DNA of 64,000 bases from Gigaspora rosea (lineage: Eukaryota > Glomeromycota > Glomeromycetes > Diversisporales > Gigasporaceae). Position 1 is the stretch's first letter, and the number at the start of each line of letters is the position of its first letter. The stretch covers positions 252,862-316,861 of the forward strand of contig QKWP01000059.1 of assembly GCA_003550325.1 (NCBI GenBank), written 5' to 3'. Positions 1 to 12,099 of the stretch are shown here, one piece after another. A program made the translations under genes and the position numbers. The notes under the pieces were generated by a model. The model saw only the letters and a list, made by a program, of their open reading frames with translations. It did not search any database and was not told the DNA's origin.

Positions 1-183
1 ATCTTCTTCAGTATAGTTATTGCTATCTTTGTTTAAACTATCGTCTTCATTTAAATTTTCATTATCTAACATATTATCGTCTAAATCATTGAATCTATAA
101 TCAGGATTATAAGTTTCTTCAAACGTGTTATACATACAATCCCAATCAACAAATTCTTTGTCAAGTGTTTGATCATTTTCCAT
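1..183 (-). CDS. N-terminal fragment of an unknown acidic protein, cut by the window edge
   Basis: On the minus strand an ATG at 183-181 opens a frame that stays open for 61 codons to base 1, so the gene continues to the left of the window. The visible part is rich in Asp, Glu and Asn, starts MENDQTLDKEFVDWD and ends in NNYTEED. It has no signal peptide or membrane segment and looks disordered. The base composition is less extreme than the AT-rich DNA to its right, which supports coding. I do not recognise the family. Acidic low-complexity N-termini like this occur both in fungal nuclear proteins and in transposase-like genes, so no function is assigned. The start is the first ATG after AT-rich noncoding DNA. 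Confidence 0.5.
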   Translation of the reverse strand, partial: MENDQTLDKEFVDWDCMYNTFEETYNPDYRFNDLDDNMLDNENLNEDDSLNKDSNNYTEED

Positions 184-380
184 CTTAATTATTTATTGGA
201 TCTTTTTGGGAATCGAATTTTATTAAATTTTGTAATTAAATTGCAGCGATGCAAAACTTCAAGGCATTAAATAAATATTTTTTATTTTATATTATATAGC
301 ACACTATAATATTATACCACTGCACTTTTTACGATTGTTTTATTTTATTTTTTTTTAAATTTAATATGAACGTTGCGAGT

Positions 381-853
381 AGAGATGCAAGCGAATCGCC
401 CAATGATTTCCATATCTAGTTACAACATAAGTTTTAGCTAGTCACGGCTATTGGGACGATTCGCCTGCACCTCTAGTTATGAGACTTCGGGCTTTTAAGT
501 TAATCATTAGTTCTTTATCGGATTTAGCCCATAAAACATCTGATCATATATGTTACTAGTAGGCTAAACTCGAAAGCCCGAAGTCTTATTTTCCTTAGTA
601 GCATTCAATCAGAACAAAGAAAAGTAAACGCNCATATCTAGTTACGACATAAGTTTTAGCTAGTCACGGCTATTGGGACGATTCGCCTGCACCTCTAGTT
701 ATGAGACTTCAGGCTTTTAAGTTAATCATTAGTTCTTTATCGGATTTAGCCCATAAAACATCTGATTATATATGTTACTAGTAGGCTAAACTCGAAAGCC
801 CGAAGTCTTATTTTCCTTGGTAGCATTCAATCAGAACAAAGAAAAGTAAACGC
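381..853. repeat. 221-bp direct duplication built of two foldback motifs, copies separated by a single N
   Basis: Bases 411-631 and 633-853 are near-identical 221-bp units, with one ambiguous base (N) at 632 between them. The region includes two short inverted repeats. GCGAATCGCCCAA near 390 pairs with TTGGGACGATTCGC near 452, and GACTTCGGGCTTTT near 483 pairs with AAAGCCCGAAGTC near 573. The N exactly at the junction suggests the duplication could be a scaffold or gap-closure artefact. No coding potential is seen. Confidence 0.8.
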
Positions 854-1340
854 ATACAATTACACATCTTTATCACATTGTGGTTTATATAACAAATGAA
901 TAGAAGAACTGTCTAGATAAATTTTTTAATAGGGATTTCTGCATATCTGCTCTAAACTTGGATTTATTGTAATGACCGGTTGAGAATAAAGCACAAATTC
1001 AACCTCGACTATTTGGTTGTTAACACGCAGTATTAATATAATATAACATCCCGAATATTATTAATAAATAAAGGTATGATCAACTCTTTTAAAGTTTCTA
1101 TTTTTGACATAGCGTCCTAGATTATTTATTCTCGAAATGATAAATTAATAGAGAGCAGTAAATTTACAAATGTGATTATTATCACGAATATTGCATGGTG
1201 AATTAAGGTTATTCATTATTCAATAAAAGAGCAAAATATTACAGTAAAAGTTTATTATTCCACGGGTCTTATGTAACAACCTGTGCTTTTTTATTTGGTT
1301 ATTGCACGGGATTGTACACCAGACACCGTGAAATAATATA
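854..1340. other. AT-rich intergenic DNA, nothing recognised
   Basis: There is no long open frame and no clear inverted repeat apart from the hairpin that begins at 1341. Confidence 0.6.
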
Positions 1341-1411
1341 GTTATTGTATAGGTATATGAATAACCCGTGGCCTTTGGCCACGGTTATTCACTACATACC
1401 CATACAATAAC
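1341..1411. repeat. Foldback hairpin
   Basis: GTTATTGTATAGGTAT at the left pairs with its near reverse complement ending at 1411, through a perfect inner palindrome CCGTGGCCTTTGGCCACGG. It resembles a very short palindromic element. Confidence 0.7.
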
Positions 1412-1832
1412 AAGTATTTATTCGTGTATCTTTTATTACATTATTGTTTATAAGAGGAATTATATAAACTCGTGCATTACTATATCATGCTGTTATTACG
1501 ACTTGCAATTTTGCCGCATTTTGATTGGTTAAAACTGGCTAAGTCAATAAAATCGACTAAGTCAATTTTTTCAAAAATCGGTTAACTAAGTCGGCTTAGT
1601 CGATAAAATCGACTAAGCAAAAATTGACTACAAACACTAATAGCAGCTAGAGCTTAAAACCATTTACTGCATATTTTGGTTGTAGCTAAAATAAAGTTGA
1701 AAAAGATTTGAACTCTTGTAAACAAAAGTTTATAACAGAAAATTATAGTACCAACAAGCAAAAAAGCAGTAAATAGCACTAGAGCTTTGTTAAGATCTAC
1801 AAAAGCAAAAGCAGATATAGATATTAAAATAG

Positions 1833-2170
1833 ATTTAAAGTTAAAATTTTTGGTTTATAATATAAAACTTTTTTTTTGTCAAGATAATTTGCTTTGGGCC
1901 TCTAAGTAAACTTGTTTAGCATGTAATTCTACTTGTAACAGGGTTGAAACACATTTTTTTAGACCTTTACTAAGTAAAAAATGGGTTAAAGTTTGAAAAA
2001 ATTTTTTTTTCAAATTTTACTACTATTTTTTATATAGTAAAAAGTCTGAAAAAATATGTTTCAATTTTGTTAAAGTAGAATTATATGTCAAACAAGTTTA
2101 TTTAGAGACCCAAAGCAAATTATCTTGACAAAAAAAGAGGTTTTACAAACCAAAAATTTTTACTTTAACA
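1833..2170. mobile_element. Palindromic MITE-like foldback element
   Basis: The left arm (about 1833-1990) contains TTAAAATTTTTGGTTT and TGTCAAGATAATTTGC. It is the reverse complement of the right arm (about 2035-2170), with a centre near 2005. There is no open frame. The stretch from 2170 to 3200 is very AT-rich DNA followed by a pyrimidine-rich tract (about 2940-3060), with only the small hairpin at 2570 recognisable. Confidence 0.7.
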
Positions 2171-2569
2171 TATAGTTAACTTGATTTTTGTTAAAGTAAC
2201 CTAAATTTTACTACTAAGTAAACTTGTTCAGCATAAAATTTTACATATAATTGTAGTTTTAAAATTGAAATTTTTTTTAAAAAAATTTTATTAAAAAAAT
2301 TTACAAAATTTGCAAAATTTTAAAAAAGTGTTTTAAATAACTTTAATTACTATTTTCGATATGCTTAACTCTAAAATTTGAAAAAAAGTTAATATATAAG
2401 TTGAAAATAATATGAGACTTAAAGTTTATAGTAAATTTATATGTTTTTATTATAATTTTACTATAAACTAATACTCATATCATCAGCAAATTTTATATAT
2501 AGATATTGATTAATATATAACAGTTAATCATTTTATATTGATTAAAAAATAACAATATATGGGGAAAGT

Positions 2570-2629
2570 CAGTAGAAAAGAGACAAATTTATTAGATAAA
2601 TTTGTTTCTTTTCTACTGACTCCCTTCCA
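2570..2629. mobile_element. Minimal 60-bp MITE of the GTCAGTAGAAAAG family
   Basis: TGGGGAAAGTCAGTAGAA at the left is matched by TCTACTGACTCCCTTCCA at the right, flanked by TA-rich DNA. It shares its termini with the 252-bp element at 54761-55012 and the split element at 37674-39250. This copy is reduced to terminal repeats and a short loop. Confidence 0.75.
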
Positions 2630-3199
2630 TATATTGATTAACTAAATATATATTTATAATCAATATATATTAATTTTATATAAATTGTTATATATTTATA
2701 AATTGATTATAATTGTAATTATTTGAAACGATATATAATGATCAACAAATCTTTAATAATTATATAGTCTAGACTAGTGTTCTAACCAATTACAAAATTT
2801 CCAACCTGGGTTATCAGGTAAAAAAAAATAGGTTAATTCTAAAAAAATAAAAATAAAAATAAAAAAAATAAAATGCCTGTTAAAGCAAATTAAAAAAATT
2901 AGTTTAAAAAAAAACCCAAAAAAAGCCATTTTACACTATTTTTACTCCCTTTCCCTTTTATTCCTCTCTCCCTTTACTCCTCTTTCTCTTTCTCTCTTTT
3001 CTTTTCTTTTCTTGTTTTTTTCTCTTTTTTTTTTTTCTCTCTTTCTTTTTTTTTAATATTTCAAATTCTTTAAAATATTTTAGAACTAAAAATCAAGCTG
3101 AATTAGTAAACCTGTAGCTTGGATCATTTCAAGAGTGCATTTAACTAATATCTTCGAAATGTTTTAATGATCATATTACAAGATCAAATTAGATCTTTG

Positions 3200-4262
3200 T
3201 TTTTTTTTTGTTTATAAATTAGATCTTCTATTAATTTTACATTGTTTTTTTATTTTTTATTTGTTTTTTTTTGGTTTCATTTTATTTTTTTAGCTTTATT
3301 TTGTTTTTATATTTTTTTTTATTTATTATTTTTTAATTTAATTTATTTTATTTTTATACTTTACAAAAACACAATCCTAACTTCTCTGGCACTTTGCAAA
3401 AAATTCAATAACTTTTTAGCACTTTGCGCAAACCAACTCAGTCTTCTGACACTTTGCAAGAACATACAATTGCTTTTTCTAGCAATTTGTAAATTTCTAA
3501 TAATGCCTCTTTAAAGAAATAAAAATTTAGTTAGTGCTTCATTTATTTTTTTGTTTGATGTTTTTTGTTCTTTTTGTTTTTGTTTTTGTTTTTTTTTATT
3601 TTTTTTTATTAAGTAATTTATTTTATTTTTGCACTTTACAAGAAAAATAACTAGGTTTTTTCAATACTTTGCAAACAAATACAGACTTTTTGGCACTTTG
3701 CAAGAATATATACAACTTAATTTCAGCAATTTCTGTCACAAATTCTACTTCAAAGAAATGGAAATTTGTGGCTTCATTTTTTTATTCAGTTTGTTTACAT
3801 TTTCAGTTTTTGTTTGTTTTCTTTTTATTTATTATTAAATTTTTATTTTTTTATTTATTCTAGCACTTTGCAAAAACTTTCAATGATTTATAAATTGCAA
3901 GAACACAAATTTTTACTTTAGAGAAATAGAGATTTGGGGCTTTGTTTATTTTTTTTATTTAATTTGTTTATAGTTTTGTTTTTTGATTGTTTTTTTTATT
4001 TATTTTTTTAATTTTATTTTATTTTATTTATTTCTAACTTTCTTTGAAACTTTGCAAGAAAACAAACTAACTTTTTTGGCACTTTACAAAAACAATAACT
4101 CTAATATCTCCAGTACTTTGCAAGAAGCTGCGAATATGAGCAAATATAAGCGATAGTTAAAAAAAAAAACAATTATAGCTAACTGCAAGGTAAGAAAAAT
4201 AAGTGTGATGGGCTAGTATTTTTATAGAATTAGATGCAACGAAGTGTGAAAGTTAAACTGAA
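3200..4262 (+). repeat. T-rich dispersed repeat with recurrent GCACTTTGCAAGAA motif, copy 1
   Basis: The motif GCACTTTGCAAGAA (and variants) recurs many times between 3385 and 4120, embedded in T-rich DNA. The 3' end reads AGCTAACTGCAAGG ... TAGATGCAACGAAGTG. A second copy lies at 46019-46990 with the same motif, the same GGGGCTTTGTTTATT segment and the same 3' end. Small open frames here come from T-rich composition and are not genes. The element type is not recognised. Confidence 0.65.
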
Positions 4263-4264
4263 TA

Positions 4265-4415
4265 GAGCCAGGTACTAGTGATACTCTTACCCTACCTGTT
4301 TGTGTAGGGCCAACTTTCTGAGCCCTGCTCTTACTCTAGGGCTCAAATTAATTTTAGTACCTATACCCAGCCTATTAGGATACAGATACTCTTCAAACTA
4401 CCTATAGGCAGTATT
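4265..4415. repeat. Dispersed repeat (GGTACTAGTGRTAC ... CCTATTAGGATAC), copy 1
   Basis: This segment is similar to 50050-50210 and, more distantly, to 52428-52568. Shared landmarks are CCTACCTGTT, CTCTAGGGCTC/CTAGAGCTC and CAGCCTATTAGGATACAG. It is noncoding. Confidence 0.6.
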
Positions 4416-4568
4416 GTTATTGGACATGTCCAACACTAAGTCATATTCACTGATTTGGTTTGACCCCAAAATTAGCCAATCATGATTGAGATTAATTGCT
4501 ATTAAAATTTATTACAAAGTGAGTTTTGACAACAACAGTCTTTTAAACTTACTTATAATCCATAATTA

Positions 4569-4951
4569 GGGAGCTTCCAGAAATTACGTAATTTTTTTGT
4601 TACTAATAAATTTCAAAATTTTACCCCACCCACCCATACCTGATACCCTATTAGCCAATCAAATTTTATATTTTTTTAAAAATTATTTATATGTCCAATT
4701 TTTTGAATTGATATTAACTTTGATCCACTAGTCCATTTTGTATGATTTAACTACCAAAATGCTCATCTCAACGAGACGAGCATTTTGGTAGTTAAATAAT
4801 TTAAATTGGCCCAGTAGATCAAAAGTTATCAATAATTTTATAATTTTATACTTTTGGCCAGAATTATAAAATTTTGACCAGAATTATAACCTGATATTTT
4901 GGCAACCCCACCCACCCACCCAAAAAAATTACGTAATTTCTGGAAGCTCCC
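4569..4951. mobile_element. 383-bp MITE with 3-bp TTA target duplication (PIF/Harbinger-like)
   Basis: The terminal inverted repeats are GGGAGCTTCCAGAAAT at the left and ATTTCTGGAAGCTCCC at the right, flanked by TTA at 4566-4568 and 4952-4954. The interior holds a second palindrome around ACTACCAAAATGCTC. It is the same family as 17616-18175. A 3-bp TTA/TAA duplication is typical of PIF/Harbinger elements. The family assignment is inference because no transposase is present. Confidence 0.85.
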
Positions 4952-5324
4952 TTAAGTGTATAGAATATTGTAATATCTACATATTTAATTATTAGCTGAA
5001 AGTAAGTTAAAAAGGTAGTTTTTCTAAAAAAATTCTTCTGAATTTACTTTTACCCATTATACAACTGATCATACAATAACAAACTGATCTTTTTCTACCT
5101 GAAAATACCAAAACACTTTAACAACTAGTAATAGTGCTTCCTTTTATAGCTTGGTGTAGCTGTTCTTTGAATATTTATTGCTTATTTATCTTATATAGAG
5201 GCCAAAAAACTATTTTATTTGAAGGTTTCGTTTGTTATTCTTCATGTCACTTAATAGCAGAAATTTATATAATGGTTTATCGAAAAAGACTCCTAAAAAT
5301 CAAATCGGTGGATATGTTTTTTGT

Positions 5325-5532
5325 TCAACATCCAAGATTGTCCAAAACTGTCCAAGCCTATGTCCAAGGCTTAAATAATTAATGAATTAATTTAATAAAT
5401 ATATAATTATATATTTTTTTTAGATACTAGATTTATTATTAAAAAAATTAAAATAGATAATTTTAATAAAATTTTAAGTAATTTTAATTTGAAAAAATGT
5501 TCAAAATGTCTACAAAATGTCCAATATTCTTT
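5325..5532 (-). repeat. Fragment of the element at 12100-12345, opposite orientation
   Basis: GTTCAACATCCAAGATTGTCC ... AAATGTCCAAT is the reverse complement of the 12110-12310 interior, including the TATATAATTATATATTTTT core. The terminal repeat seen in the other copy is missing or degraded here. An 82-codon open frame overlapping it (5134-5382) is not supported as a gene. Confidence 0.65.
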
Positions 5533-5559
5533 ACTGCCTATGCTGGTTGATCAAAATTT

Positions 5560-7080
5560 TTTGACCAACCAAGCTGATAAAATTTTATAGACTTAGTCAG
5601 CTTAGCCAATAAATTTTAAATAAATCAAAATAAATCACAATTTGATTAAAACAACCTGCAATAATTATCTTGATACTGTACTTGTACTACTATGAATAAA
5701 CTCTGATTAGAAAATTTATTAAAGCTGCCAATAAAACCTGTTTTGTTTTTAATTTTCCAAATTTAGGGATGTTTAAAGTTGTGTTCAGTCATGTGTTTTT
5801 GATTTTTTAATTAAAGTTAGGGTAAGAATTAGTTTGGGGTTAGGGTTAGGGCATATTATATAGTAAAATTGTCCTCCTGACATTTTTTATTAATGCACCA
5901 AAATGGGTTTAGACTATTGTTTCTTGTATTTTTGCAACTTTCACTTTTTTTTCACTGTTTTTGTCTCTTCAGGCTGATCTGTATCAGTCAGAATAAACAA
6001 TTCTATTGGCTCTATGTCATAGACGACCCCCAAATTTAGTAAAAATCTTATACTAGCATTAATTGTGAATTTTAATTTATATTATATCGGCCTAATCAGT
6101 TTTTAGGGTTAAAAATTATACTATAGTACCCCAAAATTTATTAGTAAATTTTTAAAACATACCACATTTTAATATCATGTGAGCATGAAAATCATTTAGA
6201 TAGAACCTTAAAAATATTTATTTACTATTAAAATCTATTAAAAATATAAGCAAACACACTGGAACCCATCGTTCAAAGTCCCAATCCATCATTTTTTTTT
6301 AATAGGTATATAGTATGTTAGAATTTATAGTTATATACGTTTTTTTATATATATTAACAATTTAAATATTTAGTTAGGGTATAGACATTTATCAGGTGAT
6401 TTGAGGTTAATAAGAGGCCTACCTCCTTCCCCATACCTGATATAATATAACTAAAATCTGATTGGCTAATTTATCAACTATAAAATTGCAAAAAATCAAG
6501 GGCCAATAATTTTTCGCGGTGATCAATTGTTAATTGTTTTTATTAAAAACCTTAATTTCACAACTAATTAATTGCCATTTAGATTAATTTGAACATCTAT
6601 ATGTATCAAAACCTTTAGAATTTATATTTAGAATAGGTTTATAAATAAATAATAAGAAAAAATAAAAGTCAGGTATATCTGAAACAATTCGTATACAGAA
6701 TTAAATCCTAAAACAATACAAATAGGATTGCCAACTATTTTTAAGTATATTCGGATTACATTCAAAACCCAACAATTCTAAATCTAACTAAATACTATAA
6801 ATATGCATATAAAAGATTTTCTTCAGCAGTAGACCCACCATGAGTTAGACCCAGACACAAACTACGGGATCTTTGTTAATAATAAGTAGTTTTAGCAAAT
6901 AGTTAAACTGTCTATTATAAATACAACATGTATGTTTTTCTTCTCACAGTAAACCTTTTCTGGTTGCTTATTATACTCAGATCTTGTATATGCACATTTG
7001 TAGTAAAAGTGAACCATTGCGCATTTATATGCATATATTCGTGAGCATGCATTTAAATACATTCATGCCACACTGGGACT
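5560..7080. other. Intergenic DNA with a TTAGGG-like block
   Basis: The only notable items are GGGGTTAGGGTTAGGG near 5837 and one end of a MITE family at about 6369-6470 (ATAGACATTTATCAGGTGATTT). Other ends of that family lie near 11880 and 12400. No gene is seen. Confidence 0.5.
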
Positions 7081-7082
7081 TC

Positions 7083-7874
7083 CGATATACTAATTAATCA
7101 AAACTATGTAAGTAAAATCCAGTAATACAGATTTGTGCATAAATCGGCAAAATCGTTAAATTCACTAGCGACAATTATTATTCAAAAATTGATTCATCTC
7201 GCGTACCAACTATTTTTAATGACTAGTTTAATATGTTAGAAAAGGTTTAGTTTAAGGTTTTTAATTAAATATGTTTAAAGAATAAATTAGTAAAAATTTC
7301 CTGTAATATATATAGGGTTCCTCAAATTCAAATCAAATCAAATATTGGGTTAATTTGAATTTGATTAAATCAAATTGTCCCTGATTTGAATTTGATTTGA
7401 TTCAAATATTTGGATTTGAATTTGATTTAAATTTGAATTTTTAATAGCAATTTTCAAATCAAATCAAATATTTGTCAAATCAAATCAAATTTGGCCATAT
7501 TTGAATTTGATCAAATCAAATATAGTCAAATTTGAATTTGAATTTGATCAAATATTTGATTCAAATATTTGAAGATCAAATCAAATTGCGGAACCCTAAA
7601 TATATATTTAGCCTAAGAATTTAATTTGCAAAAGAAATTTTAAACTATACCTTTTTTTTAACATATTAATTTAATCGTTTGTGTATAAATTGTGGAAGAA
7701 AAAAATAGATAGTACATGAGATGAATCAATTTTTGGATAATAATAGTCTTCGCTAGTGAATTTAACTATATTGCTGCAGAAATCTGTGTTACTGGATTTA
7801 CTACAATACCTTATTACATAGTTTTGATTAATTAATTCACCGGAAGCAACCAACACCATACTTATATATTTCAT
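7083..7874. repeat. Inverted duplication flanking the 7315 element, with weak coding trace
   Basis: Bases 7110-7205 (plus) and 7725-7830 (minus) are inverted copies of about 100 bp. Both translate to the related peptide IVKFTS-[ED]-[DN]-YY and KIDSS near their ends, followed by a nearby stop. The minus copy lies in a 67-codon frame (7671-7874, starting MKYISMVLVASGEL). The plus copy carries a frame-breaking insertion. Conserved peptide ends could mean an old small gene, but they could equally be a noncoding inverted repeat. I do not recognise the family. Confidence 0.3.
7315..7596 (+). mobile_element. 282-bp element made of AAATTTGA/TCAAAT words, copy 1
   Basis: It starts GGGTTCC and ends GGAACCC with TA on both sides, and the interior is almost entirely permuted TTTGAATTTGATT words. 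The same element lies in the opposite orientation at 22155-22437, inside a retroposon. The interior is self-complementary throughout. Confidence 0.8.
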
Positions 7875-8050
7875 TTATAGTATTTAAGTATGAAGTTATT
7901 CAATCCGCATTTAATTCCAGATCTAAAGCAGAAATAAAAATATTAGTTATTTATAATAGAAAAAAACTAAACATTATAATGCTATACTTAAATCAATATC
8001 CAATATATAAGCAAGCTTAATGATAATAGTCTTGCACAGAATAGTTCACT

Positions 8051-8455
8051 AGGACCCCGAACAATACATATAAAGGTTACATTAGCTTTAATATAAACTT
8101 TTTAAAATTTTTATCCACTTTTTATCAGAGCTAATTAACCATATTTTATATAAGCTTTAATATTTAATAAAATTTAACCAATTATCAAATATAACAATAC
8201 TTTTTTTAAAAATTTTTCTCAAAAAAAAAATTTTTTTCAAAAAAAGATTTTTTTAACAATCTAAATTTTAAATATAGCCTATTTAAAACTTATTAATTTT
8301 ATCTACTTTTAATAATATAACATTAAAAGCTTTTATCCACTTTTAAATGTAACCTTTTGACCAATATCCACTTTTTAAATATAACATTTTTGCAAAAAAG
8401 TAATCTTTTTAGCCAAAATTTCAATATAACCTCTATATATATTGTTCGGGGTCCT
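8051..8455. mobile_element. 405-bp hAT-like MITE
   Basis: The terminal inverted repeats are AGGACCCCGAACAATA at the left and its complement ending GGGGTCCT at the right. The flanking 8-mers AGTTCACT (8043-8050) and AGCCCACT (8456-8463) match at 6 of 8 positions, as expected for an aged 8-bp target duplication. Termini AGGACCCCGRACA also occur at 47682-49552, which has a perfect 8-bp duplication. Confidence 0.75.
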
Positions 8456-9089
8456 AGCCCACTATCAAGAAAATCAAATAAACTTAAATTTAGTCTTGAA
8501 TATGATTAAAACAATCTAATCATTCTTTGCTATTATTCATAATAACTTAAATTAGAAATAACTAACCAATTCTGGATCTTTTAGTTTTGGCATAAGATTT
8601 TTTGGACTAAAATGTAACTAAAAGCAGGATTCTGCAAATGTCGGCACAGTAATATTGAAAACTAGTGCCGAGCACAGGGACAGGCACTATATTACCATAT
8701 CTAAACTTGCATAAAAAAAAATAGTAAGCCAAAGCCATAGATAATAAGAACAAAAAAAAACTATACCATGCGCTTGGGCGAAATAAAGCAATGCAAAAAA
8801 AAGCAATTTATTCTAAAGAGAATGGTAAGTAGGAGCTTCATAATTGTGTTAAAAAAAAAACATGACTCATTAGTGTAAATATAATTAATAAAAAATAATA
8901 AAAATAAAATAAAAATGCTTGCCATAGCACGATTAAAATCTCCACTTGTTATCTTAGATTATTTTCAACTTGTAGAAACCTTTTTATTTGTTAAGTGCTA
9001 AATTACTTACAAGCACTATTAAAAATTGAATAAAAAATATCAAAATACAAACATTTCTCTCCACTCCAAAATATAATAAGAAGTATATT
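8456..9089. other. AT-rich intergenic DNA, nothing recognised
   Basis: A-rich runs occur but there is no open frame or clear inverted repeat. Confidence 0.5.
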
Positions 9090-11387
9090 TATAAAAACCC
9101 TCAAATTGTTTTTCATAAATTTACTAATGTATTCGTCTATTATAAAATAGCTTCGTCGGGTTCTCAATCTCCTGATAAAAAAGCTTTATGTGACGAATGC
9201 AATCATGAATGGGATTTAGTTAAAAAACTTTCTCAGGAAGAAATTGAAAACAAAATATTTAATTATTTAAATATCCCAATACAATTGCAAGAATGTGTAA
9301 CGCACATTCCAAGTAATCGATCTCTACCATCACAATCATCGGCAATATCATCTTTGTTACCACTCGAACTACCAAAATCTGATGAACCAATCTCTTACAA
9401 TGCCATAGCACAAAAAGAAGTTCTGCTAAAAAAAAAGAATTAGAAAAAGAATTGGCCGAATTACAAGCTATGTCAAAAATTACTACTAATCCTGAATATT
9501 ATAAAAGTTTTTCTTCCCAGGTTTCTAATATAGAAAAAAATATCAAAAGTCAAGATGTTCAGTTAGAAAAACTAAAAAGACATGCGGCAAGTCAAAGAAA
9601 ATCACAAGAAAAAAAAAATTGCTTGAGGAAGAGCAATTGGTTATAAGGTATGATACTCCAGGCCGTTTACCCTTACTTTTCAAATACCCTGATCTACATG
9701 ACCATATACACTCCTGCATTGAATTCGGAGAGGCTGATGCTTAAAGGCGGCGTGAAATTATCAAAGTCAGAATGATTAATCACCTTTGCACCGCATTAGA
9801 GGAAAAATACAATGAGTATTTGTCGCATACAACTATACAAAACTATATTCTGCCTCGAAATAATTGCAATCTTTCAGCACGAGCTCACTATCATCCAGCT
9901 TTAGTTGGAATTGCAGGAGTTAGCAGGAATGAAAAAAGGGATCATGTTGATGGGCATTATTGTTTGGCATTAGTAAAAAATGCTAGAAACTTCGCCTCTG
10001 TCTTTGCTGACCAATCCATTATACTGTTACAAGATGACAAAGCAAAGGTGTCTGTTGGCATTCCTGCTGTAGGAAGACATTTCGAGACAATGCAAACAGT
10101 TCACAAACCTGTGACAGTACCTGATCATGATTTTCCAATCGGATCTTCACAAAAATTAGTATCATCCGTCTATTTGATAATCAATCCAAAGGAAACTGAT
10201 GAATCATTAAGGGTTGGCCAAATTTCAATTTTTATTAGAGCACAATAGCACCTCGGTTCTTCTTCTGCCACTCACATGACAGACATCTTATCGTTGGTTG
10301 CTAATGAAAGGTTTGATGAAGTTTTCAGGTTAAAAAGTAAATTTTGTTAAATTACATAATTAAAAAACATCTAAATTTAACAATTCATATTTTTATTATT
10401 TTTTACCATTCCTATTTTAGGTATAAAGATGAAGTCAAACCATTGTAGGTCCTTTTGGTTGACGGTGGGCCGGATGAGGATCTGCGGCATTTTAAAAATA
10501 TCATTCAATATTGTAAGTTATTTCGCCATCTGAATTTAGATTATTTAACAATCCGTACTCACGCTCCGGGCCAGTCGCCTTATAACCCCGTTAAAAGGAG
10601 TATGTCATCATTATCAAGAAAAGGCTGGAATTACTCTACCAATTAATCATTTCAGAAATCACATGGATTCTCAAGGAAGTGTGCAAAATTATGAACTTGG
10701 GCTTTGAAATTTTCGCCATGCTGACCAGGCCCTCGCAGATTTGTGGAAGAGAGACCCTATTTATGGAAAGCCAGTTTTTGTTGAATATATTAATAAACAA
10801 ATAAATCCATTTTCAAATATGTTATCTTCAGTAAATGAAAATGAGGTAAAAGAAGAACAAGATAATGAAGACAATAATGAAAATGATAAATTATCTGTGC
10901 CATGGTTTTGGATCAAAAATCATTGTATCATCTGTCAATATTCTTTGAAAATTCGAAAATGTAATGATCCATCATGTTGTTTTCCGAAACGGGCTGAGGA
11001 GGCTTCTGCATTATTGAGTATAAATGATGGGTTTTTGCTTCATTAAATAAAGGAAAGGATGGTCATTATCTACACGCAATTCATACTTTAGAATATTTTG
11101 ATTCCATTAAGGTCCCAACATATGATGCTCACCTCCCATCTTTTTCTGAAGAAAATTATGCTAGACGTTGTTGTACTATCTGTAAAAAATACTTTCCTAC
11201 ACTTTCTTTCCTTACCAAACACTGAAGATTTGCACTTCCTAGTGCTAGGGGTAGACGATCAGGCAAACCTCAACTTGAAACAAATTCAGCTGTTGTCGAA
11301 GGCTTTTCTATGCCTTCATCTTTAGGTAGAATATCTGAGCATGAGTCTATTGCTGTGGCCGTCGCTCTTGGTTATATCTCGGAATAA
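9090..11387 (+). pseudogene. Decayed DDE-like transposase with C-terminal C2H2 finger
   Basis: Joining frames gives a protein-like path of roughly 700 residues. It has a Cys/His-containing N-terminus (ALCDECNHEWD), a Lys/Glu coiled coil, then LLQDDKAKVSVGIPAVGRHF, LVDGGPDE, QSPYNPVKRSM and the finger CTICKKYFPTL with its second His lost. The D, D and NPV[E] positions suggest a DDE catalytic core, a family I know from arbuscular mycorrhizal fungi. Damage includes frameshifts near 9437, 9620, 10620 and 11025, and stops at 9741, 10246, 10447 (TAG, probably from TGG) and 10706. The expected catalytic Glu in NPVER is Lys. A plausible 84-bp intron (GTAAAT ... TTTTAG) lies at 10337-10420. The DDE role is inferred from motif order. 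Confidence 0.7.
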
Positions 11388-11754
11388 AAGTTAGAATGGT
11401 AAGTTGATAGTATAAGGTTAATCTGATTAAAATACTTAGAGAATACTTCATTATTTTAAATTTAACTCCAAAATTGCAGCCTAAATTTAAGATCACAAAT
11501 ACAAAAGCTAAAAAAAAAAATTGGAGTTTAAATGTGTTAAATATAGTTTAGAAGTATATAAAACGCATGTATTTTTTATTAAAGGAATTTATATATAGTA
11601 TATATGTATGTTCTAAATCTATGTATATATTATAGATTTAATAGTATAAATACGTACACAAGTTGTTCAATATTCGAAAAAATCTTTACACTGTATTTTG
11701 TAAACCTATATATACTTCGTTAGCTAGAGTAAGGTCGAATAGATATCAGATATT

Positions 11755-11880
11755 GATGTACGTATGGTATCTACCTGATACATATCGAATAATTTGATTG
11801 GCTGATCTAATTATTATATATAGCACCTGATTTTGTCGTTGACCCCCCTCTAAAAAATCAGGTGATAAATGTCTATACTC
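11755..11880. repeat. MITE end (ATCAGGTGATAAATGTCTATAC family)
   Basis: The end sequence AATCAGGTGATAAATG at 11859-11874 recurs at 12382-12400, and in reverse near 6369. All copies carry the associated TTTGATTGGCT segment. Confidence 0.5.
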
Positions 11881-12099
11881 TTAACAAAATTTTACTAATT
11901 AATTTTAACTTCATGCATTAAATAAACTTGTTCGGCGCCAAAATATACATATAAACATATTCAAACTAAGACCAGCCTGCAGACTTTGGACCAAGTCTGG
12001 ACCAAACTCAGACTTAACTAAAGTTTGGTTTGGGTCCAGTTTGTATATATTATTTGCTTGAATTTGATTGGCTAGTTTAGTATCAGGTGGAGGGAGGGG

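Noticed and set aside
3242-3863. Phe/Leu-rich open frames of 64-90 codons (also 43166-43384 and 46334-46799)
   Set aside because: They arise from T-rich repeats. Frames overlap, contain the GCACTTTGCAAGAA motif and are not kept between the two repeat copies.
5134-5382. 82-codon open frame
   Set aside because: Its 3' half is a copy of the transposon at 12100-12345 read backwards, with no conservation of the frame.
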